Below, in pieces: positions 1 through 10,800 of a stretch of DNA of 15,164 nucleotides. Source of the stretch: Euperipatoides rowelli (Eukaryota; Onychophora; Udeonychophora; Euonychophora; Peripatopsidae); NCBI GenBank assembly GCA_003024985.2, contig PXIH01S0012983.1. One strand, written 5' to 3'. The position numbers and the translations under genes were made by a program. Position 1 is the stretch's first letter, and each line of letters opens with the position of its first letter. The notes beneath the pieces are model-generated. The model was not told the origin of the DNA, did not search any database, and was given only the letters and a program-made list of their open reading frames with translations.

Positions 1-483
1 AATGAAAATTATTTTTTTTAGTCATTATCTTTCAAAATACATCATAAAAAAAAAAGAAAAAATCGGAAGCATGTCACCTTTAATTACTCCACTGGTTATT
101 CACATCTTCAAAATCAAAACATTCATTCAAAGCCTGATGAATTTATTTGAAGGAACTGTGTGGAAAGCATCTTGTGCACATCAACAGTTTTTCCGCCAAC
201 AGATGGTTTGGCCTATTTGTTTGAGGGAAGTAACTTCCTGTCACTTTAAACTTTGTAAACCAAGCCTTTGTTATTGTGATGGTTGATAATTGTCTGTACA
301 CACTTATGTTGCACTTTGGTTTTGTGAAATTACAGGATACAGAGGCTTTTCCGGAATAGCATCAATTTGGGATTCTGTTTGCAGCATCACATACTTTACC
401 CAGCATTCATCTATTAAGAAACAATATAACTAAGTTCACCTACACTTTGTCATAAACTGTTTGCTGGACCTACAGTAAAACTG

Positions 484-501
484 TTTTTTTTTTTTTTTTT
501 T
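484..501. repeat. Homopolymer run of 18 T
   Basis: The longest single-base run in the window. The flanks to the right are plain AT-rich DNA, with no sign of a retroposed body. Confidence 0.95.
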
Positions 502-3132
502 CATAATGAGAAAGAAGACATTGTGAACAACCTATACATCAAAACCAATCGTTTCTAATCCTAACATCAGATGAAAAACAATTTTTTTTAAATAGAATTC
601 AATGTTCATTAAAGTTTGAATCGAAAGGATAAATTATTAAAATGAATAACAAATCCCCTTTTCCTCAGATCTTCAATAATGTGTACAATTAATTAAAAAC
701 AAGACACAAATAATTTAGACATTTTTTATTTCTCAATTCCAATAAAAAATAGAGTCTAAAATCTTTTAAAAGATATACATTCGATGCTATAGGGCAGGGG
801 TGGATGGGACTGTAGGAACTGTTGCCTGTTTGCCATCGGCCGAGCAGAATGTAATTTTAAGTCATCAATTTAGGGACATTGTATGAATTAATGCTGTCTG
901 GTGTCACCACAATGAAAAATATCATGTACAGTCCAAAGAAAATAGTTTAAAAACACTCTAAAGACAAAATATGGTCGCATTAACTGCCTACATTATAAAA
1001 TAAATAAAAACTATAAACATTGCGTAACGGGGCATTCACAGAAACAAGCCACATCTCTCAATAATGGCTGATCAGGCCATTACCACCATTAAAAAAACCA
1101 TTGTGGCCTTTAAAGAATTTAAACATTTTCTGCTTGGTACTGTAGTAATATTTTTCATTGTAATTATAAATAAACTTTTCACACATTACTTTTATTGGGT
1201 TTTGAACGTCTAATATTTTTTTATCAATTGGTAATTTTTGGCCTATTGCAACTATGATCAATAAAACCTATACAAAATATGATCAATAAGACCACTGCGA
1301 GACAAATTTTTAGCAAATTGAACAAATTAAATTACAACTTGAGTCTCTATCACATAAATAATTTGGTATAATTAAAATCTATTTACAGTATATTCTGTAT
1401 TTAGAATTTTAACATTATGCACATTTTGAAATAAAACGTTTAGCCACAATCAACCAACATACAGTATATTTCCAGCAGCATTTTTTAACATGCATTAAAT
1501 ATTTCTTAACAGTTCTAGTTTAATAATGTAAATTAGTTGCAATGTTCAACACTAGTCTTGAAGTCCTCTAGTCTTTTACTATTCTACTAAAAAACTTTAA
1601 GATTTACCATAGTTCGTCGAAAATTAAGTTTTATAAAATATTTATAAAATTTCAGCTTTTAACATTTATTTTAAATATTCCTATCAAGAAGACTTAAAAT
1701 AGTGCCACTAAAACAAGGAACCATGTTTTTATATATACTGTATATAACTGCAACTGAAAAGTTTTTTTATAAACCTAATTAGTAATAATTCTTATTAAAA
1801 ATTTTCTGTAATATTCCCAAACTATAGATGGTTGAAAGTAGATTTCAGTGTAAATTTAGCACAAGCAATGGAAACAAAATTCAACATTTATTAATTAACA
1901 TTGCCTATTCTATACTTATTTTAGATGCACAAGTTGTTTCTATACCAATTTGGAAAAAAAATTCTTAAAATTTTAAGTAAAAATAGCATTGACTATTTAC
2001 TCTTTTATATTTATAATTAATTCCACCTCTCCCCCAATTGCTGAAGACAGCCTTATGATGGAGACTGAAGAGTATACTGTATTTAAATTAGTTTACGATA
2101 TGTCTAGACATATTCACTCTGTTTTGTTTCTTTAATATCAACAAATCTTTATTAGTCGAGTAAAAATAATTTTAAAATAGTGGTAGGTTAAACTTACCCG
2201 AAGATTTTGACACTATCTTTCACATTCATACAAAGTCCCTTAATGCAGCACTTTTCTGGGGAAAACAATGACATAACATTCCACACACTTCGACCCCATT
2301 AAACCTTAAAAAAATATGGCTATCTTTTTCACAATTTAACATGAAATTTAACAAAATAATTACAAGAATTAGAAATAATTTACATGTAATAGAAAGAAAA
2401 AAAGAACGATAAAAAAAAATTATGAAAATAAAATATGGCTAGTTGTACAAACCACAGATTAACTGGACATTCATAGACCAGATCAGCCCAAATTGAGCGT
2501 GTAGTATTCTCGCTGATGTGAAATTATTCACCCGTCACACAGTGTTAATAAAAAATTAACTATAACAAGCAGTAAAATTATTTCGTGATTATGTTTAATG
2601 GTAAATTATTTTAACAAAATAATTGTCCTTTTTTTTGTTCATAAAAATAGATCAACTGAACAATTTAAATTTAAGTAAATTTGTTACAAATTAATACCCA
2701 CAAATGACATTAACATAGTTCCTACAAGCACGGGTCCCAATAAAAGAACTCAATTTTTTTTTTTTTAACATCTAGAAAACTGTACAATACTTTCCACAAT
2801 GTAACGCCAGCCCACAGCCTAAGAATGGGGAAATATTTCCATGTATTTTTATTATTCAAAGTCATCATAAAAATTATGATCTGCTATGAATAATTAAATT
2901 ATACATTGAGGTAATCAAATGCTATAGGCTAATATATTCAAATTTGATCTATTAGTCACAGAATATAAAAAAAAATGTGTGTGTGTATATACTGTATATC
3001 CAATGAAACTATAAAAACATATCCCATTGTTTTCATAGTTGCTTATTTTTAAAGTTTAAATCTAACCTTCAAGCACTTTATTCAGAGATAGAATAAAATA
3101 ATTTGGGTTTTGTAAATAGCAAAATACCAACA

Positions 3133-3284
3133 TTTAAAAAATCCTTTTGTAAGGCAACTTGAGTGATTGTATAATTGTCTTTTTAAAAAATCCTTTTGTA
3201 AGGCAACTTGCAGTGATTGTATAATTGTCTTTTTAAAAAATCCTTTTGCAAGGCAACTCGCAGTGATTGTATAATTGTCTTTTT
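3133..3284. repeat. Three-copy tandem repeat, unit about 50 bp
   Basis: Three adjacent near-identical units start with TTTAAAAAATCCTTTTG and end with GTATAATTGTCTT. The TCC landmarks lie at 3142, 3191 and 3241, so the spacings are 49 and 50 bases. Unit 1 lacks one C (TTGAGTG against TTGCAGTG), and unit 3 differs at two sites (GCAAGG and ACTCG). High identity points to recent duplication by slippage or unequal exchange. No coding frame runs through it. Confidence 0.95.
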
Positions 3285-5749
3285 ATTTCAATTAAATTCA
3301 TTAAAGCCTGTATAAATTATTGTTAGGGTAATTCAAGAAAGAATATTTTTTATTTATTTTAATTTTACAATAGGCATAGACACTAATTTAGAAGTCAAGA
3401 AATACCTTTATTTATTTCGCTTTTAATAATGTACTGTATCGTGGAAGCAGCTGCCGTTGTACATTATGAATACCATGGAAGAACCTAACATCCACATTAA
3501 ATCAGGGTTAACTTTACAGTATGTGCAATATACTATATCTTATAATCCAATAATTTGTCTACAAATTTTAAGGGACAGTCTGTATATTGCTTAATTATAT
3601 AATAGGATTGATTATAATAGTGAATAAATATCCTAGCTACTTGTTGATATCTTGTTCCATTATTATGAAGTAATGATTTATTATTTTAGAATCAAGCTCA
3701 TTGAAAATTTATTTAAAAATGAAGTGCTTGAAGATTAAATAAATTGGAAAATGTAGAGAAAGGCCATAAGTCAACATCAAAAAAATCAAGCTGTTAAATG
3801 CCAGTATTTCAGACTTGTTCAGAAAAACTAACAAGTAAATGATTTGTGAGATTATGAATTTTACCGTATTAAAATACCTACAGTACCGGTATGTGCTTTA
3901 AAGTTCTCTTTTATTCGCAATTACAATAGATAATGCCAAAACAAGAGAATGTTCAGTTTATAGGTGGCACAAATTGTTGGTTCTTTTATTTATTCTTATT
4001 CTCTTTATTCAAACGACTTTGGTTGAAAGAGAATTTCATATGTAAGAAATTATTTTTAATAATTTCTTTTTAACAGAAATTAGTACTGAGAAATTTCAAT
4101 TTTTTTTTAATAAATATTATTTACCTTTCAAAACAAATTATTACTATAAAGATTTGTTTAAAAAAACAATTTTTATAAATAATTTTTTTAAAAAAATTGT
4201 TAGAAGGAATTTTAACAGATTTGTATTTTAAAAATAAATCACAGCCTACATTTTAGATGTTGAATCTGCTTATCGAGGCATAGTGAGAAGGATCTATTTT
4301 TTAAGTCTCGCCTATGGTGCTATTGAATATTTTTTTTCTTAACATTTTTCCCAATGTACAGTAAATAAAAGTAAAAATCTTGAAAAATTAATAATGAAAT
4401 TTTTTAGTAATACTAAATTTTTTTGATTAATTTTCATGAGTTTTTTTCCCTTTATAAATTGGCTAGCAATGTTTCCAATCTAAGAAGATACAATAAAACG
4501 ATATGAATAAACTATTAAAATATAATCTATTAAAAAAATAATAACTATATTTAAATATTGCCATTTATCTCATCTAATGTAAATGTTTGTTTTTTTCAGA
4601 CTCCAAAAACATGTAAATTATAATTTGGGAACCCTTTTTTTTATTCGTATATACAGTACTACCTTCTGATTCACAGCCTAAATTTATGTATTTTACAAGC
4701 TACTGTGTGTATACAAATTCTTAGTTGGATTTGGGGGTTCCAAAAATGTTAAATTAGTCACAAAACTCAAATGAAAATTGAGCATATAATAAAGAGTCAT
4801 CACTGCGACACAATATAATCAACTACCTCTATCAAGTGACATCGTTAGTTATAAAGATATATAACAATTTTGTTCTAGTAGATTCTGATAATTTTATTAA
4901 GAAACCTTTATTCTGAATAACTATGTTGATTATTTCATAGTTTATATAAATATCTGAATTTTTAATTTTTATAGTTCACGCAGTAATGAATGACTAGAAT
5001 ACTGTTAATTCAGATTCTTTTTTTTTTTAGCAATACCATGATCATTAAGTTTTTTTCCCATGAATTTGTAAAACTGAAAGATTTTTGGTAATAAATATGT
5101 TGAAACCCTCAACAATTGCGTGCTAAAATGAAGAGAAGAAATAAAAAGTAGCCGGTCCATAAACTGAACATTGCCCCAGAAATATTAATTTCTGATCAAG
5201 ATTGCAAAACTGTTTTAAATTGGGCAGTTATTCATGAATTTTCAGCTAATTTCATCATTCTAACAGTATGCTTAGCGTGATATAGAAATTACTAAAAATA
5301 AATTGAGAACCAAAGTATGGGTTAAAAAATGTTCTTAGATTAATTATCCAATACATTGTTAGTATTAGCTTACATTTAAAATGTAGAGAGAGTAAGAATT
5401 AAAATATATAATATCATCAAGAAGAGGCTCCATGCTAAGTTACAGTATATATGATGGGATTATATGCAAAAAATTTGAAAATATTTAAAATGCGGTGGAA
5501 ATAAAAATAGCAACTTGAAACAAGTTTTTATTCAAATTTATTACAAAATACTGTTTATATTTTTTGCATTTAAATGGTTTGCAAATATTACAATTGTTAA
5601 AAAAATTTGGCACATGTAAAAATGTATAGTATAGTATTTGTTCAGTAATATTTTTTTAAATAATGGTTATTTGTTCAATAAATACAAATTATTTTATGTA
5701 GATAAAATATTTGCAGTTTATGTTTTTTTTTACTCAAACAGTAGCCTAT

Positions 5750-6156
5750 ATGCTATAATATAGTTTATACTGTATATATAATGTAGGGAGTAATTATATA
5801 AAGTATATATTGTGTAATTACAGTAAATGCATAAAATATATTATAATAATGTGTATACTGTGTACTACATAAATGCAATACATGTGCAAAACACTGGCAA
5901 ATATAATTACACTATATATAAAATATATGTACAGTACACTATACAGTATTTATATACAGTAGACAGTAGATACAGTACAAGTATACACTGTACATACTAT
6001 TTACTTCATATACAGTATATAAAATTGTTTGTATATATACAATGATATAATTATGTACTATATACTGTAATTATATATATACTATATATTTTTCACTGTC
6101 TATGCAGTTTACTTACTGTACATACTGTGTAGTGTATACAATACACACGATATACA
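5750..6156. repeat. TACAGTA/TACTGTA-rich AT microsatellite-like block
   Basis: The block is dominated by TATA, GTATAC, TACAGTA and TACTGTA words without a fixed period. I count nine TACAGTA/TACTGTA heptamers, for example at 5768, 5819, 5930, 5942, 5955, 5971, 6011, 6063 and 6114. The 72-codon open frame at 5827-6045 is a by-product: its protein is almost only Y, I, T, Q, H and V. Confidence 0.85.
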
Positions 6157-7161
6157 TGCACCCTATTTGTTAAACATATCCACTAATTTAAAAGATATTC
6201 TTAAATATTTTTTTTTGATCTAACATTAAATCATTATCCTTTTAAATTATCAATTTGAATCTATAAAATCATTTACAAATTATGAAATTTGCAAAATTAA
6301 GAATCCCATTATCCATCGCAACAATAAATAAAGTATATCTATGGATGTTTGTCAGTTGTACTCACACTCGAGCCATGATGTATGAAATCATTTTATTAAT
6401 ATAAATGAGATTTATTTAATTTCCACATTAAACTAAAGTCTATTATTTTAAGGTTCAAAAAATAATCTTCCATCTACATATTTATATTAAAACTCAACAA
6501 ACATTTCTAATTAAAAATGCGAGTAAAAATATGATTTACTGCAATTTCAACACCAAATTCTTTTTTTTAATTGGGCTTTATCTATGCCAAATAAAAAAAA
6601 ATCAATGATTAGTTTTGTGTGCTCTGTGGATTTTGATATGCCTTTGCAATTGATTAGGCAAACAACAAAGGTTGATGTCTTAAGGCTATGAGACCACTTG
6701 ACAAATATTTAAACATTTTCAAATTTTAGAGAAATTTCATTTAATATAAATTCCAAGTTATTTTCTTTTATTGATAAAATGCATCATGCCCCCAGATATG
6801 CTTATTTGAACAAAGGTTTGATGCCTTCTAAAGTAATCAAACTTACAACTAGCATATAGGCATCATGTGATCTCAATTAACCAAACCATTTTTATTCAAA
6901 TAGATAATCACAATTTTTTTTTTTACATCCCAATTATGTACAAAATGAAAATGACAAGCGTGTGTTACAGGTAAAGGAAAATCCATCTTGGTAATTTTGC
7001 TGTAATTTTTAACGGAGGGGGGGGGGGGTATAAGATTTTATTTTTTAACAATGTTATGATACTTAAAGTTTAGTTCTTGAGGGAAATTAAGTTGCTGGTA
7101 AAACACACTCATTAATAAAATGATTTTCCTGGCAGAATCTACTCCATAGGAACCAATATAT
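6157..7161. other. AT-rich non-coding stretch downstream of PRPSAP
   Basis: No gene is recognised. A short direct repeat, ACAAAGGTTGATGTCTT near 6665 and ACAAAGGTTTGATGCCTTC near 6811, lies about 145 bases apart. The 12-base G run at 7017-7028 is the other landmark. Part of it may belong to a longer PRPSAP 3' untranslated region. Confidence 0.6.
7017..7028. repeat. Homopolymer run of 12 G
   Basis: An uninterrupted run of 12 G in DNA that is otherwise about three quarters A+T. Long G runs are rare in such sequence and often vary in length between individuals or reads. Confidence 0.95.
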
Positions 7162-7167
7162 TTTATT
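7162..7167 (-). promoter_or_regulatory. Candidate polyadenylation signal AATAAA
   Basis: Reading the minus strand away from the stop codon, this is the first canonical AATAAA I find, about 520 bases downstream. A GT-rich stretch (GAGTGTGTTTT, around 7100) follows, farther away than is typical. In DNA this AT-rich the hexamer occurs often by chance, and several more lie farther left (for example near 7035 and 725). Confidence 0.25.
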
Positions 7168-7349
7168 GAAATGATTAATAGTGAGTACCTTAATAATCTT
7201 AGTGATTTCATCATTTTTAAAAGATTTTTAAAGATACAAATGATAAAGGAAAAATAAAAAATAAAATTTATGCATTTAAGAGTATCTGAAATTCAACAAC
7301 TCGATGTGCAATCAATGGAAAATGTTCAGCATGCCAGATGAAATAAAGG

Positions 7350-7620
7350 CAACTGTACATGTACAGTATATAGCATATTTTACCAACAGTATATACAGGT
7401 TATGCATTATTCAGTATATACAGTACATTGTACTGTATATGTACAGTATATATATATACAGAATATACACGTATATAAATACAGTATACTTTACATCTGC
7501 ATTGTCTGCAAGTGTAAATACTTTATAATGCAAATACAGATATAGTCTATACAGTATATACTTACAGTTTATACGTATATAAATATACTGAATATATTGT
7601 ATATAAAATATCTGTACAAA
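7350..7620. repeat. Second TACAGTA/TACTGTA-rich block
   Basis: It has the same word composition as the block at 5750-6156, with six heptamers (7362, 7419, 7431, 7442, 7480, 7550) and short self-complementary runs such as TGTACATGTACA and TGTACTGTATATGTACAGTA. It begins about 70 bases past the PRPSAP stop codon, so it probably lies in the 3' untranslated region. The open frame at 7304-7528 is made of this repeat. Confidence 0.8.
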
Positions 7621-7687
7621 ATGTGTAATAAGTTTGGTCCCATTTCTGTGGCTGTGGATCTGGCGACCCTAGGCTGAGTGCAACTGC

Positions 7688-7846
7688 TCAATCCTCGAGG
7701 GTCACGTTGCGGAATAAGTAGGACATGGACTCATTGTTGTGGATACGTCTTATGGCTTCTGATAATAAAATACTGATATCAACAGTTTTTATTTTGTGAC
7801 ACTGCATCTTCTGAACATCATGGGGAACTGTATTTGTCACAACCAC
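7688..7846 (-). CDS. PRPSAP2: PRPSAP terminal coding exon with stop codon
   Basis: This is the coding part of the last visible exon: 52 codons plus TGA (7690-7688), in phase 0 after a TATTTTTTTAG acceptor. It reads [47 protein letters not shown] and VTLED. VVVTNT, IKTVDIS and [10 protein letters not shown] are near-invariant C-terminal segments of the synthetase/associated-protein family, and the acidic ED tail is close to the usual DD ending of PRPSAP proteins. The length fits the family, so the C-terminus looks complete. The exon should continue leftward as 3' untranslated sequence. Confidence 0.95.
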   Translation of the reverse strand: MVVTNTVPHDVQKMQCHKIKTVDISILLSEAIRRIHNNESMSYLFRNVTLED

Positions 7847-10800
7847 CTAAAAAAATACATATTTAAAAAAAATTAGAACAAATTGACATTTAATGCATTA
7901 AAATATATAGTGACCTACTATGTAGAAGTTTTATTATTTAAATTAAAAAAAAACAGTTTCATAGTATTTTAGTACAGTATATATACTGTAATATAGATCT
8001 TTCATTAAGACATTAATAAGGGTTAAATTTATATTGTAGCTTTCTATCATTTTTAAATCCAGTCTGACTTCTTTATATTCTTAATTACTATTGTCAAAAT
8101 GTATTTTATTATCCCTCCCCCCACAATATTTGTTCTTCCAAAATTGAAATTTTTTTCCCTTTTCCATCTCTTTTTTAATTATCTCAAAATTTTTTATAAA
8201 TGCAGTATTTTTTTGCTTATTGCTAATCGAATAAAAACAAGTCAAATAGTTGTACTTTAACATGAATTGTTTTATAACCTATTTATTAATAACCATAAAC
8301 ATAATTTCACTTGGAATCTATTGTCTTAGATAAAAACGAAAAGAGATTCCTAGTGAAATTTTTAATTGTCAATACTTGACTTAAGTTGGCATCATTTTTT
8401 TTAAAAAAAACTTTGTTACTTAGCAAAAGGTGTTCATTTTTAGCACTTGTACTCGTCTTAGATCAGACAGTAAAGCATGAAAATAATTAAATTCTATGTG
8501 TAAAGTTTATTTTATTACGGTAATCTATATACAAAGACTACGAGAAGTCACATATAATGTTCTTAAATGCTATAAGGTGATGTAAAAGCAGCTTATATTT
8601 TATATTTTTGGAAACAGTTGTGAAGACTCAGTAGCTACCACCTCCATCCGCTCATATCAAAACAATAAAGGGAAAATAAATATTTTGTTTATCCTCATTA
8701 ATGCATAGATCAATCTAGTTCTTTAATCAAATCCTATGATGTAAATTGGAAGTCAAGTTAATTTTCTATTGATTGAATCTCCCCACCCTAAAGAATTTTT
8801 GAGAGAGTAGATCGGGGATGTATTTTCACTGGCAAAGTAGATCTTATGTAAAAATTAATTGACGCCCCTGGTATAAAGCAATATGGTATTTGTCCTAAAA
8901 TTAAAACTATCATATTTCAACAATACACAAAGATAGTGAAACTATGAAGCTAGCCAAATAAACATGTTGCATACTTTTAGGAAAATAACTGATGAAAAGG
9001 GGATTTTCGTTATATTGCAAAAAGCTCAAGTTTAATGCCACTTTGGAAAATTTGGAAGTTTAAAGTTTTATTTCCTAATCTCAACAGTAAACCAAATCCC
9101 TTTTTTTATATCCTAAAAATAAGGAAATTAATTTTTTATTATTATTATTAATGCAAGCCCCGACAAAGGAAAATATTTATCTTAAAGTATCTTTTCCAAT
9201 ATATAACTTATTTTTCACTTTAGCCTGTCTGTATCTCTTACCTCATCGATAGGAGAATTTTCTAATAGTCGAGGAGCATCTGATGTGAGCAAACCATGAG
9301 TAGCCATGACATAAATTTTATAAGCTCCACGTTCTTTTAAAACCTCAGCAGCTGTCACAAATGACTGTACATCATCTATCATATCATCCTTTAAAAATAA
9401 ATAAATTAAATAAAATCACACTTGCTCTATTGACTGCATACAAAATTTTAAATATACAGTATATTTCATCTAGATGAGTTATAACCTAGTTTCTATATTG
9501 AAACTTGTAACTGACTTCCAGAATATATAAAATTAACAGTTTATATATTCTTGCATTCAAGATATGAAACATATATTGAGATGTTCTAAAGAATTAGAAT
9601 GGACACAATGTACAATACAGAAAAATTATAAACAAGTGAAATAAAATTCCTTAGAGATGATATTCATGGACTTAATTTTTCCTTATTCTTAAAAATATAT
9701 AAATTATTGAATACTTAACCAGAGAGTGAGCAAGTCTATATCAGACATGATCTTTTCTCTCACTCCTACATTGGCTACATCTTGGCACATTACGTGACAT
9801 TTTACCATAAGGCATTGTGATGTTATTTTGGCCACAGGCATGAAAGGGTGAAGTAAATGCTGAACCAAAATGACACCAAAGATTATAAACTGATTCTGAG
9901 AACTCGAAGAGGAATACTTCAGGATTGCAGAACAATGAAAAGATGTGGCTTCTACTAATAGAATTTTTCCTCCTTTTATCTTTGGAATAAAGAAATTCTC
10001 CATTTGTGTGACATCTACTAATAGATTGACAGGTTTTGATTCTACTCATTTTAACTTTGCAATAAATAAATCATTTATTTCTGTGGTTTCTAATAGATGG
10101 ACATATTGAAATTTTCTTCCTTTTGTCTTTGTAGTAAATAAATTCTTCATTTGCATGGTCAATCTACTAATGGTGGCATATTGTGGTTCTCCTCATTTCA
10201 TCGTTGTGATAAAGAAATTCTCCTTAGTGAATAACATCATACAAATATAATGGGAATTGATGTGCTGACACTTTATGGAAATATGTCATATAAAGCACAA
10301 AGATCTCATGTACAAATGAAAAAAAGTTTAGTCTATGTATTTGATCATTTCCCAATGTACAATTGTAATACAGTATATCTATTAAGTGCAATATGTGCAC
10401 ATCAAAACAATAGGCTTCACATTTTTATCTGGCAATTTTTCATGAGGAAAATTAGGTATCTGTGGAAAAAAAAAGTTTGAAATGCCAACATTAAATGCAG
10501 CTTCTAATTGAAAAAATAGCAGAAGTCATCAAGCTCCTGTGTTGAATGCTGCTCATGAAACAAACGTAACTGAAAACATGATCATTCTTGTGTCTCCCCC
10601 TAGTGATTAATCTGATTCAGCTTTCTCATTCAGCTTAACACTGAATCGATTTTCGGTGAAAGGAAAATAACTTGGAGAAGCATGGTGTTTGAATATAAAG
10701 CTTTACTTGGTGTGTCGCAAAGTGCAGAGAAGTTTCTAAGTAAGAGTGATTGAAAATTTCATTCGGCATCTATTCCATTATTCTACATCACATACTGTAC

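Larger units (their letters stand above)
1..5749. other. AT-rich DNA without a recognisable gene
   Basis: I find no exon, RNA gene or conserved domain. Two patches are less AT-rich than the rest. At 130-470 there is a mixed-composition stretch with a weak acceptor-like TTACAG but no recognisable peptide on either side. At 783-850 a GC-rich island reads CTATAGGGCAGGGGTGGATG and continues to ATCGGCCGAGCAG. The three-copy repeat at 3133-3284 is the only structured repeat. TACAGTA/TACTGTA words are scattered throughout. The PRPSAP transcript could in principle extend here, or another gene's untranslated or intronic sequence could lie here. Confidence 0.6.
7162..7687 (-). other. Probable 3' untranslated region (left limit uncertain)
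   Basis: Sequence directly downstream of the PRPSAP stop codon on the minus strand. The first 60 or so bases (about 7630-7687) keep an exon-like composition, then the sequence becomes a TACAGTA/TATA-rich repeat cluster. I see no further reading frame or splice signal I would trust. The left limit given is simply the nearest AATAAA on the minus strand. The true transcript may end earlier with a variant signal or run further left. Confidence 0.4.

Noticed and set aside
2-286. 94-codon open frame on the plus strand at the left edge
   Set aside because: No recognisable domain, composition rich in homopolymer-derived K/F/I at the start, and no convincing splice or start context. It may be chance or part of an untranslated region.
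3133-3284. CRISPR-like array
   Set aside because: The units are contiguous tandem copies with no unique spacers, in an animal genome.
4165-4201. Hairpin with 10-base A/T arms (ACAATTTTT / AAAAATTGT)
   Set aside because: Such A/T inverted repeats are expected by chance at this composition; no sequence conservation or neighbouring signal supports a structured RNA.
5827-6045. 72-codon open frame rich in Tyr and Ile
   Set aside because: It is the translation of the TACAGTA/TATA repeat block, not a gene.
7304-7528. 74-codon open frame
   Set aside because: Mostly repeat translation (YIQYI-type), lying antisense to the probable PRPSAP 3' untranslated region.
9704-10049. Two overlapping minus-strand frames of about 100 codons
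   Set aside because: They lie in an intron, overlap each other in different frames, cross the degenerate tandem array and match no family I know.
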